This document shows positions 35,415 through 46,869 of a DNA stretch of 64,000 nucleotides, piece by piece. Origin of the DNA: Kingdonia uniflora (Eukaryota; Streptophyta; Magnoliopsida; Ranunculales; Circaeasteraceae); NCBI GenBank assembly GCA_014058105.1, contig JACGCM010002671.1, positions 620,001-684,000 of the forward strand, written 5' to 3'. Below the pieces are notes generated by a model, which was given only the letters and a program-made list of their open reading frames with translations, ran no database searches and was not told where the DNA came from. Each line of letters begins with the position of its first letter. The stretch's first letter is position 1. The translations under genes were made by a program, and so were the position numbers.

Positions 35415-37379
35415 TTAACGGTTGGAGCGACGAAGCGAAGCGGGTTCAGGATCAGGTTCAGATGAGAAGAGAGGTGACTGTGGAGACGGATTGAGAAGCG
35501 GGTTTGATGAGGATTCCGGTGTAGTGGATGGTGGTGATAGATTTTTAGAGACGATGAGAGAGGATGGGTCGCAACGATCAATTGGGTCAGAACAATTCTT
35601 GGGGTGGCGCGTGTATGTGCGTAGAATGGCCGACTGATGGGAAGATGGTGGTTCTTGCGGAAGAGAAGAGGCAGGCACGGGTTGTGGATTTGGAGAAGGA
35701 GGCGCGACTGTATGATCTAGAGGTGATGTGTTTGGATGAGAAGTATTTTGATTGGAATCAAAAGAATAAGTGGTGTCGTGGGTGACAAGGGGAATTGGAC
35801 CAGAATCTGTGTTTGAAGGAGAATTAGCAAAATTCGGTTTAACAGATGCATAAGGAAAAATATTTTCGTGAAATCTCACATCGCGGCTAGTGAAAACTTT
35901 TTTTGTCGGCAAATCAAATAATTTGTATGCCTTTTGACTGATGGGATAGCCGATAAAAATTGAGGTTATGGAACGATGGTCAAATTTGTGAGAAGTATGG
36001 ACATTAGTAGCATAGGCTAAACAGCCAAAGACACGGAGATGAGAAAAAGAAGGCAGTTTTGAGTAGAGAAGTTCAAAAGTAGTTTTGAAGGCAAGAACTG
36101 GAGAAGGGAGTCGATTAATGATGTGTACAGTAGTAAGAGCGCACTCACCCCAAAATTGGGTAGGGAGGTTAGGTTGAAATTTCAAAGCTCGAGCTACTTG
36201 TAAGATTTGACGATACTTGTGTTCCACAACCCCATTTTGTTGAGGCGTGTAAACACAAGAATGCTGAAAAACGATACCATTTTCTTGAAAATAAGAACAA
36301 TGTGAGATAAATTCTCCACCATTGTCACTTCGAAAAGTCTTAATGTGAGACTCAAATTGAGTGCGAACATAACTGAAGAAGCGCTTTAGAAGTGATTGTG
36401 CTTCATCTTTGTGTCGCATCAAGAAAATCCATGTGAAACGTGTATAATTATCAACAATAGTAAGAAAGTAATAAGCACCAGAAAGAGATGGGTGTCGATA
36501 ACGACCCCAAATGTCACAATGAATTATCTCAAAAGGTTTTATAGAAGAAATTATACTAGGGATGAAAGGTAAACGACTTTGCTTAGCCAAAAGACATATC
36601 GGGCAAGCGTTATTGGACTGGACGAATTTTTTTAAAAAGTTCTTGGCAATGAAATTTAAACGAGGAGGTGATACATGGCCTAACCGGTTATGCTAGAGAT
36701 TGGTGGATACGATGGTGAGATTGTAGGATGGTCGGTTTCTGGGTAAGGAAGAGTTGGTCATGGATTTCTTCGTCGCTAGTGCCACCAAATAGTATAATCT
36801 GTTATGTTGTTTACCCAAGCCAATCATCCTCCTCGCAGCCAGATCCTGCAAAATGCACCAATAAGGGAAAAAAGTTATTAAACAATTTAGGCCTCTCGTC
36901 AGATGACTAACTGACATCAAATCAACTTTAAATGTAGGCACACATAGCACATCATGCAAATAATTGACAGAATTAAGAGGCAATGATCCTTTTGCAACGA
37001 TATTAGCTTTTTCTTCGTTGGGTAGTAGTACGAGAGGCAACGAGCAATTTTTATATGATGAAGAAATATGATCCGTCGCCCCGCTACCAATGATCCAACT
37101 GCGGGAAGCGACTTTAGACAAACCTGGCTTGGATACGGTATTTGCTTGAGAGTTAGATCCTTCATTTTTGTTATCAAGGAGCGATAAAAGCTGCTTCAAT
37201 TGAGCCTCCAAAATCCTAACAATTTGGTTTCTGCCTTTTTTAGAAAAGCCTTCAGACATATGATTAGCGGCAGGCTTGTTAGTGTTGTTGAAGCATCTTG
37301 GGCCTGAATTATAGTTTGCCTTTAGATGGCCCACTGGATACTCATGTAGCTCATAACAAGTTTGGACCCAATGGCCCAA
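35415..37379 (-). pseudogene. Copia protease and integrase region
   Basis: The 37379-36693 frame holds the zinc-knuckle tail and the protease site, which reads GSGATDH in place of DSGATDH, so the catalytic Asp is replaced. After a stop, the integrase follows with HNRLGHVSPPRL and CPICLLAKQSRLPF (HHCC zinc site). The core is in the 36590-35415 frame (HCDIWGRYRHPSLSGAYYFL, TFRSDNGGEF, QQNGVVEHKYR). The second catalytic Asp and the Glu of the DDE triad are visible. A Ser/Pro-rich linker leads into reverse transcriptase. Confidence 0.9.
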
Positions 37380-38330
37380 TTCTTCATAATGAGAACAATG
37401 AGGGCGTCATCTTCCAGAGCCAGAACGACGCCTGTCTTGATCAAATCGGTGTCCTCCACTGAAATTCTCTAGCGACTTTTCTTACGATCAAAAATCCTGT
37501 GACCCATATGGGCGGTCAAATCGCTTGGACCTCCCTGTATCCGCCGATGGAAATGGTTTGCTGTTGTTGCTTCGAACCGCCATGGCGGCGCTGCCACAAA
37601 AATTACTTGCAGGGTGCGTTGAGCTCAGGAGTCGTTGCTTTTCTTCTTGAGAGACGGAGAAATATGCTTGGGGAACTGAGGGAAGGGGATTTATCAAGAG
37701 GATTTTTTCACGAATAACACTATAAGACTTATTCAATCCCATCAGAAATTGCATCAATTTTTGTTGATCTTGTTATGCCCCGTGTACTGCATTATTGTAG
37801 GAAGCTAGTTCATCCCATAGGCCCTTCAATTTTGTATAATAAGCAGAGACAGAGAGTTGTTCTTGCCGAAGACAAGTAATATCTTGTTGAATCTCAAAGA
37901 TGCGAGGTGTATTTCTTTGAGAGAATCGCTCACGAAGATCTTCCCAAACTTCATGAGCAGTAGAGTAATATATCACACTGTATAAATTTTTTGGATTGAG
38001 AGTGTTGACGATCCAAGAGTGGACAATATCATTACATCGAGACCAAGCCGCATAACCTTCAGGATCAGCTTTTTCTGATGGGGCTTTGATTGAGCCATTG
38101 ACAAAACCTAACTTGTTTTTGGAATTTAAGGCCAGAGTCATAGCCATTTTCTAAGTAGAATAATTGTCTCCATTCAAGGGTTTGGAAATCAAAACCAAAC
38201 CTGGATGATCTGAATGATGAGTGAAATAAGGATTTGAGATAGGAACAACAATTTCTTTGCCAAGGACGGGAGGTGGTGGTGGTACTTTGTCATTGGCTAT
38301 GATGGCTGAAAAGGAGATATGCTACATGAG
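37240..38330 (-). pseudogene. Copia gag
   Basis: The minus strand reads VPPPPPVLGKEIVVPISNPY, GDNYST, a stop where Trp is expected, and then KMAMTLALNSKNKLGFVNG, HSWIVNTL, EVWEDLRERFSQ and SAYYTKLKGLWDEL. These are the gag motifs of plant copia elements. A Cys-His knuckle follows (CSHYEELGHWVQTCYELHEYP). At least three nonsense or frameshift lesions are present. Confidence 0.88.
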
Positions 38331-38367
38331 AGATTAGAGTGCAGTGATGGGTCAGGATCTTAGTCCT

Positions 38368-38379
38368 GCTCTGATACCA
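38368..38379 (-). other. Primer-binding site of the copia element
   Basis: The minus strand reads TGGTATCAGAGC, complementary to the 3' end of plant initiator methionine tRNA, directly after the 5' LTR. Confidence 0.9.
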
Positions 38380-38400
38380 TGTAAAGATGAAAGAAATAAT
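38380..38400 (-). repeat. 5' LTR of the copia element, inner fragment
   Basis: Plus-strand TGTAAAGATGAAAGAAATAAT corresponds to the first 21 bases of the 3' LTR. The LTR resumes at 42969 beyond the solo-LTR insertion. Confidence 0.85.
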
Positions 38401-40995
38401 GTTACGCCCCAAAATCTAATAATCGGTAGATAGACCAATTACTGAGATTCGAGGATGTGCAGGTTGGGGAATCTAAAGATTTGCCCCACGAACAACCAAG
38501 CCGTAGAAAAATTCTGGCCCAGTCATTCACAATTGTATCACAACAGAGCAATAAGGAAAAATAGAAACAGCGGAAGACTAAGATAACAATATCTAAACGT
38601 AAGATTCTACAAACCTCTACGCAGCAAGCCCGACAGTAATAACTGGAGAATGAGCCTCCAGCTCAGCTCCCCAAAGATCACCACAGCAGCAACTAAAACT
38701 TGAAACAACCTGCCACTGAAAGGGGAATGCGAAAGTGAGCAAACAATGAGCTCACTAACTCCCAAGAATAGCTAAACGATTATACTAACCAATGAGATGG
38801 ATATAATAATGATAATAGGATATAATAATATCTAGCGATAAACAATATATATATCTAAATATATGCAGGATGCCTAATAGGTATCTAATAGGTATATAAC
38901 AAGTCTAATGATTATATGTAATAATACTATAATTATACATACACATCTCGAGCAAAGGCGTGCTAAGACTATAACTACACTCCAGTCCTAGGAACTACTA
39001 ACTACACTCTAATCTCTACCGTGGCCCTCAGTGCCACAAACGACTAACCTACCTTAGAAATACAATCATACATTGAGGGTAAACACCCTCAGCTTATAAT
39101 AATCTAACAGGGTTACCCAAACCTCAACCAGGCACAGCCCGAAGCTATCATAAGCTGAGCGAGATCGCCTACAACCAAATACCAGCCTAAAGCTCGCAGC
39201 AACCAAGCAGACTAATTAACCTAATAAATTAACCAGATACAGAAGAAGGAGGAATAGATGTAGAGAGGAGAGGAGTATGCAGAAGGAAGATAAATCTAAT
39301 TACACCGCAAATCAATTAGGAGAAGAGGATTTTAATTAAGAGGAGAAGAATATGATGAACTAGGATAATCCCATAATTAACCCAATGCAATGATATGTTA
39401 TGATGATGATATGATGGAATGAGATAATCTTATGATTATCCCAACTGCAGGAGATTCTATATTAAACATAATACAGAAAGGGTTAAGGATTTATATCAGA
39501 AGAACCTACGAATTGGAGGTATGCAAAGATGCAATGATATGCTTGATGATGATGATGATGATGCGTTATGATGCAGAATAATTTAGCGATATCAACCCAA
39601 AGGGCTCGCCTCCATGACTAAAGTGGGCTGACAACTGCTAAGGAAGGATTACCTTAAAGGACCATTATGGATACATGTACGGTTTTTCTAAGCTGACCAG
39701 ACTGGGGGAACTACACTGGGCATCACGAGCACCCCAAGGAATTATATCCTCAGTCACACACAAGTAACCACAGTCCTTACCACACACAAGGAACCATAAT
39801 CCTTACCACACACATGTCACATATAATACGGGTCAGGGGATGTATCTAGTCGCAATAAGATAAGAGAATATATTATCTATGAATGTGAGCAAAAATCCTA
39901 AAGACTGAAACACAACTGCTGGCAACACAACCAACACACAATAGGATAACTACCTGCCTGAGAGCGTGACACCCAAACTAACACAGATGCCATCCTGTGA
40001 CTCAGTTGCACCGACTAAACCTAGATGAAGCATCAACTTAACCGTCACGACATCTAAACAACATTAGTCTCTAAGATTCCTCAAAGCAATATGATTACAA
40101 TCAAGTACTACAGTAGTCTAGCTGTCAACATAGACTAGTACTCATGGGGTGACCTACAAGTGTCCAACAAGTAGCCAACAATCCCCAATAACCGAACCGC
40201 ATCACAATCCTCCTAATCATGTATATAAGTCACCAGCACGGATGCACAGGAACCCACTAGGTCTGTCTACACCTAAGGTGACAATCTCTGCGAACAGATG
40301 CTCGACGGTGACAGTTTCCCTACACTAATGTGACAGTCCACCCCAGCAGATTCCTACATCATGGGTGGCGTACAACTTCATAAACTACCTGGCTCAGCCG
40401 CGTACCTCACTGAGCCATGCTGTCTCGCTGCCTCCTAGATGAGGGAAGGGAATACAACCTTAACAGCCTCATCCTGGGGAAGGAAGGCTTACGAGTAAGC
40501 TCTAAGAATCATGAGGACAATAAGTGTCACAACACGATAAGCAAACAATCCTAAGGCAAACTATCAGAAGTTCAACATCCATGACCAACCACCACGGACA
40601 AGCCGTCTGCTCACCACCAACTACTAACAATCCAGGAGATTCTACACTTCTACTGGGAATCTAACATTCCAACCAACCACCAATCACAGTGACAATGCTC
40701 AAGGACCAGGCCTCGAGAACACATAGTACACCTAGGCTAATCCTAAGACAAATCAAAACAATTGCAGGCAAGAGGACGAGCTCCGAATTGAAGACCATAT
40801 TTTACTGAAGCTATGTCGCCCCAAGACTACCCTGGTACCAAGTCCAGCAACCTAAACTAACCAAGGTGCTATACTATAAGGTGAGAACTATAGTCTCTGA
40901 ACTACACTATCTCAAAGAAATGACGACTAAACCACCGCCGTCCATACATCTCCACTAATAGCCAAACCTAGTTACTAGTACCCTGAAACCATACT

Positions 40996-40997
<2 letters not shown>

Positions 40998-41054
<57 letters not shown>
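40998..41054. repeat. TA dinucleotide microsatellite
   Basis: Near-perfect TA repeat of about 55 bp inside the solo LTR, with a second short TA run at about 41066-41080. Confidence 0.95.
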
Positions 41055-41055
<1 letters not shown>

Positions 41056-42154
41056 CACACTCAATATATTATATATATATAGCGACACTGAGGCGTCGCA
41101 ACACACAGAGAAATGCCTTGTTCTTAACCTCCACGAAGAAAAGATTCATGAAACCACCCTCAATAAAATCGGTCTAAGAAGAATCCCAGGAGTTATCGTC
41201 ACATCGACGACAAGAGAGAATAACCTCCTCTGGCTAATCATAACCTACGGATTCTATCTAGTAACTAAACTCACATTATTACGGGCTTTACTAACTTATC
41301 AAACTCTTAAATACTCTCATCTAAGGTAATGCTAAACGGATAAACAGTGAAGTGCCCTAAGCAATTAACCCACATACTAACTTAGTCACAGATATAATAT
41401 ACTAAACTACGCATTTCTATAACTTACGAATCAGCATAATAATCTAGTTATTCAGGAAGATAAAACTCGCCTGTAACCCGATGCAATGCTCCAGCAGAAT
41501 CAATCCGAGCAAGTAACCCGAAGCTCCAACGGCAGCATCTCGCGGACATGCCACCTGAATCACGGAACAACCCAACCGCAATACCGCAGCCATCGCAACA
41601 ACCCAAACAATACCACCACCGTCAAATCCAACACCTGCAACCATCATAACTCCGTAAATCAATAAAAACCCAATAACCACAAACCCTAAAATCACCCCAC
41701 GATCACAAACCCTAAAACTGAGGGTTTCCACCGAAACCAAAATCGGAACAAATCACCCGAATCGCAGGACAACTCAACCGCAATGCCACAGACATCGCAC
41801 GCAACCCAACCAATCAGCGCCACCGAATATCCAAATCCTTCAACAATCACAACCCACAATCAAACCCCATACCTGCGATAATCGCAAACGCCGCAAACCT
41901 CAAATCACCAACAATGCGAACCCAAACAAACCCCCATAATCACAAACCCTAGAAATCAAACCCTACGCCGAATCGGGAGGAATTGACAGATAGGAGTGAT
42001 GATCGCGGCGAAGCTCGACGAAGAATCTGAGAGCGATGGGGAAGATTGGATCAAGAGTAAGGAGGAGAGGGGAATGGTTACGGGAGAGGAGAGAGAGAGT
42101 GAGTTTGGAGTGAAGAGAGAGGACGTGAGGAAAAGAGAGGATATATATAAAATG

Positions 42155-42475
42155 CGCCTCTATTCCAATAGGGATATTCCTATTCGAACAAAGAAGATCC
42201 TATTCGAACAGAGGAAGTCTTGTTTGAATAAAAAGGGTTTGCGAAGAAACTCAACAGCTCAAGAAGAATCCTATTCGAACTGAGAAGGCCCTGTTCGAAC
42301 AGAGGGAAAATCCTATTCGAACAGAGGAGGTCCTATTCGAACATAACAACTCAGGGAAAAATCTAACTGTTCAAGGAGGATCCTATTCAAATAGGTAAGG
42401 TCTTGTTTGAATAGAGGAAGATCTTGTTCTAACAGAGAAGGTCCTGTTCGAACAGAACTGGTCTGTTCAGAAAAA
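42155..42475. repeat. Array of TTCGAA-centred motifs in the solo LTR
   Basis: At least ten interspersed copies of CCTATTCGAACAGAGGA-type sequence. Perfect 12-bp palindromes CTGTTCGAACAG occur at 42291-42302 and 42444-42455. Related motifs occur in the LTR-like sequences at 47225-47395 and 49995-50130. Confidence 0.8.
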
Positions 42476-42968
42476 GAAGATTCCAGAAAACCTAACGGCC
42501 TACCCCGGAGTCAAACCAAACCGCCAACACCACCACATAAACACTACTACAAACTCAACAAAGGCTTCCCAAGGTATAAACACCACCTCCACCGCCTCAC
42601 GGCCACCAAAACGCCTAAACCCCCAAAAAGAAATCTTTGCTCAGAAAACTCCGAAAACCTATCGGCCAATCCAACGGCTCACCGGAACCACACCAAACCA
42701 CGAAGACATCAGACAAACATCACTACCAACTCATCTAGGGTTTCCCAAGGCCACAACGCCACCTCCTCCTCCGAATAACCACCGTACCACTGAAACTGCA
42801 TAAAAAGAATCTAACATACAAAACCTGCCGAAAGGAATAAATTGATGCAAATGGATGAAAAAGTACATGTGGAATATATACAGAATATATGTGCGGAACT
42901 TAACGTGGAATAATAATAATAATAATATTTAATAATAATAAAATAACCCAAAAATCCTGGACATTACA

Positions 42969-43159
42969 ATAATTGAATTTACTGGAATGGATATTATTGA
43001 TACTCAATCATGTATTTATTCTACATAATAGATTATTCTAGTTAGGTATTACAATAGGAAAACTAATATACACAAATATTCTATTCTTAGTATGGAAGAT
43101 ATGGAAGATTCTGGAAGATATGGAAGATCTGGATGATATAGAAGTTTGACTTCCTAACA
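42969..43159 (-). repeat. 5' LTR of the copia element, outer fragment
   Basis: 191 bp continuing the copia 5' LTR and ending TTCCTAACA, nearly identical to the corresponding part of 33491-33697. TTACT follows. Confidence 0.92.
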
Positions 43160-43164
43160 TTACT

Positions 43165-44647
43165 TAGGTCTGAAAGTGATACATATATAAAACAAACCTT
43201 GGATTACTGATAAGGTAAGCTGAGAATGACTTAAGTAGCAATTCTTATCCATATGTAAAACAAATCTTATATTACATATAAATGCATATAAGAAGGAATC
43301 TACTTGCTAATGGACTTGGCATCACAACTTCTATGGGGTATGAGATATGAAAACATCAACAAATGGAATCTACTTGCTAATGGACGGTATCACACCTCCT
43401 ATGGGTTATACTTACTACTCTTATCTATCTATCTATTTGTAGATATTAAAATAATATAATATTTTAAGAATGTAAGAATTGCATATGCATGGGTTAAACT
43501 TGTTATCTGTTATCTGCAGAAACTGTTATCTGTAGAAACTGTTATCTGCATGGGTATGAGAACTAGATAATATTTTAAACAAGGTGGTTTAAGATAAAGA
43601 TTGCATTTTATTTCTAGAAACTGTTATTTGCAGAAACTGCCTAATTGCCTTTACAGAATTGTTATGTCCATATGTTTTGCTGTTTATGGATAACAGTTTT
43701 GTTGTTAAAGAATCTTATGCTGTTATGTCCATTAATTTTTTACTCTTTACTTGATCTGTCTAGAATGTTGTATGTGCAGAACTGTCCAGGTGCATCTGCC
43801 TAGAATGCTGTCCATCTACAGGTTTGTGTATGTCCATCTGTTTTGCTGTTATGTACATCTGTTTTGCTGTTATGTCCAAAGCATAAGGTGCATGAGTGGA
43901 TAGCTATCGTGTCCATTATTTTTCTAGGTGCATCTATTATGTTCAATGCATAAGGTGCATCTGTTATGTCCAAAACATAAGGTGCATCTGTTTTGCTGTT
44001 ATGTCCAATGTATAAGGTGCATGAGTGGATAGCTGTTATGTCCATTATTTTTCCAGGTGCATCTGTTATGTCCAAAGCATAAGGTGCATCAATGGATAAT
44101 TGTTATGTCCATCTGTTTTCCAGGTCCATCTCTTATGCTGTTAAAGTTGGAATCATTAGACCATATTAATATCTCTTAAAATAAATTGATTTAGAAATAA
44201 AATAGAATCATTGCCCAAATAGTCTTTTGCTTTGTCCATATGCCTAGAATGCTATTGACCATGTTGTTATGTTTATTTGTTACAGTGGTACCAAATCTGT
44301 ACAGTCAAGAGGATAAAGCTAGAGGTGCACAAGCTAGAGGATAAAGCTAGAGGTGCAAAGCTCTAACAAGAATGTATTGAAGGATATGGTCAGTTCATAT
44401 GAGATAGATAATGCATTATTTTTCAAGAGTTTAAAGTTCTTGGGAGGATCCAATTAGCACACTTACAGGTTGATGTTTCTAGGGCTAGATCCAGAGCAGC
44501 GTGTTGGTTTCCTTGAAGCCCTTTTAAGTTGATTGGAACTTATTTGTTTGCGTATTTGTAATAACTCTTAAAACTCTGATATTTGTTTATTTGTATTAAC
44601 TTCAAGCCAATGTTAATCTTTATTTAATTTTATGAACCAATGTATAT
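43165..44647. other. Internal sequence of the outer DNA transposon, right part
   Basis: Non-coding sequence rich in GTTATCTGCAGAAACTG and GTTATGTCCATCTG variants. A larger unit is repeated with a 129-bp period: 43881 onward and 44010 onward, each with CATAAGGTGCATGAGTGGAT. A 20-bp block (AAGCTAGAGGATAAAGCTAG) is duplicated at about 44310-44350. No transposase domain is readable. Confidence 0.5.
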
Positions 44648-44649
44648 TT

Positions 44650-44850
44650 ATATTTGCTATATATATTGGTTCTTTTTTATGTATTTGTGTTTGCTATATA
44701 TACAGGTTCTTTCCTATGTTTTTGTGTTTGTTATATATACAGGGTATTTTTGTATGTATTTGTGTTTGCTATATATACAAATAAATTTTCTATGTATTTG
44801 AGTTTGCTATATATACATGTTATTTTCTATTGTATTTGTGCTTGGTATGT
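44650..44850. repeat. Minisatellite, about 39-bp period
   Basis: Five imperfect copies of TGTTTGCTATATATACAGGTT plus TTTCTATGTATTTG. The open frame across it (Tyr/Val/Phe-rich) is a product of the repeat and not a gene. Confidence 0.8.
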
Positions 44851-44934
44851 ATATGTGGTGTTGCGTGGTGATAGAGGGGTAGTGGTAGTGGTGGTATTTA
44901 TGATGAATAGGTGGGGGTGTTTGCTTATAAATTG

Positions 44935-45245
44935 AGAGGGGTATTTTAGTATTTTCCTATTTTAGTAAGATCTAACTAGCAAAATAAAACAAACAGTACT
45001 CCAAGGCATCCACTCAGACAGTGAACACTTCTAAGTGGACTTAGACCCACTCAGACTCAGACTCAGACCCACACAGACTCATATCCACTCAGACCCACAA
45101 AACGAAACGGCCCCTGAGTCTGAGTGGGTCTGAGTCCACTTAGAGGTGTTCACTATATGAGTGGATGATTTGGAGTGTTTGTTTTTTAGGCTAGTTAGAT
45201 CTAACTAAAATAGGCAAATACTATAAAGTAAAACACCCCTTTTAG
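44935..45245. repeat. Fold-back inverted repeat at the right end of the outer transposon
   Basis: The arm 44935-45070 (TATTTTAGTATTTTCC ... TAAGTGGACTTAGACCCAC) is matched in inverse orientation by 45115-45245 (GTGGGTCTGAGTCCACTTAG ... CTATAAAGTAAAACACCCC) with moderate divergence. The right arm lacks the terminal GGGGCC block. It looks like a second, inverted copy of the transposon end joined directly to the first. Confidence 0.75.
45056..45114 (-). repeat. Right terminal inverted repeat of the outer DNA transposon
   Basis: The reverse complement begins GGGGCCGTTTCG and ends GTCTGAGTCTGAG, pairing with 16494-16552. The inverted copy follows without a gap. Confidence 0.65.
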
Positions 45246-46869
45246 TTTATAATTTTTTTGAATCGGATCGGATATGGATGCTACTTACAGAGTTCAGATC
45301 AGATTCGAATTGTAGTAGATCCGGTTTGAGTCCGATTCATTGATAGCCCTATCCAAAAGTGCATTACTGACTTGCTTTCCAAGGTGCCACCTAGGATTTT
45401 TGAGCTCCAACATCACCTCACTGACTTGGCTTTTCAACTCAAAAAGCAAGGTTGAGTCTTGTTTTTCAAGGCTCAACCTTGCTTTCTTACGTAGCAATTG
45501 GGCGCCCAAGTGTTGGGCGTTTGATTATTTTATAATCGGGCGCCTAAGACTTGGGCACCCAATTATTATTATTAATTTTTAAATTTAAATTGGGTGCCTA
45601 ACAGTTAGGAGCATGATGAAATGTTTTTTTTACGCCTAACAGTTAAGCGCCTGTTAAAAAAAGCATGTGAGGTACTGCTGGAAGAAATAGAACCTCACTC
45701 ACCTGGATTTTGTTTTTTTTTTCAACCAAGTGAGTGAGATACTTTAAGAGATGCTCTTAATAGGACCATCTCCTACAGTGCCCTGCAAACTTGAGTTTAA
45801 GGGCTAAAGGGAAAGAAATGCACATGAGGCACGAGGAGCTATTCCCTAAACGTGCTGAAGCTGAGATCTTTCGTAGTGGATAAGAACATCAGCAGCAGGC
45901 TAGGTATTGCTAATATAACAATCCAAATGTTGTAAAAACTTCCTTTTAAGGATTGCTATCGCTCAAATGGCACTCCTATTCATAAAATCAGTGGTTATAT
46001 GCGACGATGCTATTATGCTAAAAATTGTTAGATGACCCACACATTTAATGTTTTAAATTGGTTTTGTTTGTGTATAATATGTTTTATTATTTTGTATTTA
46101 ATAAAAATTGTTGTGTGCCAATTCAATTGGTACGTTTTTTATTTTTTATTTTTTATTTTTAATATTTAAATTTAAAAATAAAATAAAATAATGTTGTGTG
46201 CCACTTGAATTAGCGTTATTATTATTATTATTATTTTTAATTAAAAAAAAAACATTATCTGACTTGGTGCTTAGTGCATCCCTACCCTGAAAAAGATAAT
46301 TTTTTTACGAATTGCTACATGTTAGATGTCCTTTGATTTTAAGCCTATGTGGCTGGTTATTATACCCAGCTTGATGTTGATGCTCTGATAGATCACTTCT
46401 ACTTCCTTGAGGAAGAATTACATCTTAGCTGTAGTTGGTCGTCAACTTTTTTGATAAAAATATCTTACATTGGCTCAAATGAATAATATTGGAATTAGAA
46501 GAGGCGGACGAACTTGCAGAAAGTTTACATGGATAGAATGAGGAGAGAACTTTGTGAAGTGGGAAAGTTTGCATTGATATGGATTATGAACAGACAAATA
46601 AAATGTTCATCCACTTCTTATCTCTTCTTCCCCTCTCCTCCTTTAGATTCGACTAGGGAGTTCCACCCTCTACAATCACTAGTTAAACAATATAAAATAG
46701 AAATATAGTTCCTATCCATCCAAGGCAATCACTTACTTGGCCTTATCTTTTCCACTATCTTGAGTTTGTAGTTCTTTTACAAGTTAAAAAATTAGTAAAT
46801 CAGCTGATCGAAGGGAATATTTTCACACTATACCATCTACAAGTTCAAAATGTAGGCTGCACTTCAGAT
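45246..46869. other. Unassigned non-coding region
   Basis: AT-rich DNA with short local repeats (GGGCGCC(T/C)AA and GCCTAACAGTTA(G/A)G near 45490-45650; ATT-rich runs near 46140-46250). It may include small MITEs, but no paired ends or duplications were found. Short frames such as 46514-46708 have no recognisable content. Confidence 0.35.

Larger units (their letters stand above)
38400..42968 (-). mobile_element. 4.57-kb solo LTR of a Ty3/gypsy-type element
   Basis: In minus orientation it starts TGTAATGTCCAGGATTTTTG and ends TTTTGGGGCGTAACA. It has TG...CA ends and the same TTTTGGGGCGT(A/G)ACA 3' end as the chromodomain gypsy LTR at 51418. It splits the copia 5' LTR and is flanked by ATAAT (38396-38400 and 42969-42973), allowing for one lost T at the left junction. 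It contains no gag or pol. The open frames 41444-41740, 41996-42283 and 42407-42778 show no recognisable domain. It also carries a TA microsatellite and a TTCGAA-motif array. Confidence 0.8.
33491..43159 (-). mobile_element. Ty1/copia LTR retrotransposon, interrupted by a solo LTR
   Basis: The 3' LTR is 33491-33697. The 5' LTR is split (42969-43159 plus 38380-38400) by an insertion. The exact 5-bp duplication TTACT flanks it (33486-33490 and 43160-43164). Ends are TGTTAGGAAG...TTTACA in element sense. Without the insertion it is about 5.1 kb, normal for plant copia. Minus-strand order is gag, protease, integrase, reverse transcriptase, RNase H, as in Ty1/copia. The two LTRs differ at only a handful of sites, and pol has few lesions, so this is the youngest large insertion in the nest. 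Confidence 0.95.
16494..45114. mobile_element. Outer DNA transposon (PIF/Harbinger-like), split by two retrotransposons
   Basis: The left end 16494-16552 and the reverse complement of the right end 45056-45114 align without gaps over 59 bp at roughly 80% identity. Both start GGGCCC/GGGGCC and share TTTGAGTGGAT and GAGTGGGTCTGAGTCTGAG. Removing the Tat element (17196-32186), the copia element (33491-43159) and one copy of each target duplication leaves about 3.95 kb. TTA precedes the left end, as in PIF/Harbinger target sites, but TGA follows the right end, so the duplication is imperfect or lost. A 50-aa open frame at 33221-33373 is the only possible coding relic. The superfamily is inferred from the terminal sequence and TTA. 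Confidence 0.5.

Noticed and set aside
42291..42455. TTCGAA repeats considered as heat-shock elements or tRNA internal promoters
   Set aside because: Heat-shock elements need a two-base spacer between TTC and GAA, and no tRNA cloverleaf or A-box surrounds the motifs.
41444..42778. Three open frames within the 4.57-kb solo LTR
   Set aside because: No domain; sit in an LTR; basic or Gly/Val-rich composition follows the local CCCTAAA- and TTCGAA-type repeats.
43800..44075. Minus-strand frame with repeated MDITDAP-type peptide
   Set aside because: Pure by-product of the tandem GTTATGTCCA repeats.
44654..44935. Hydrophobic Tyr/Phe/Val-rich frame resembling a membrane protein
   Set aside because: Five copies of a 39-bp minisatellite produce the hydrophobic pattern.
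16494..45114. Outer element considered as hAT or Mutator type
   Set aside because: No 8- or 9-bp duplication at the ends, and terminal GGGCC with TTA at the left fits PIF/Harbinger better; this remains tentative.
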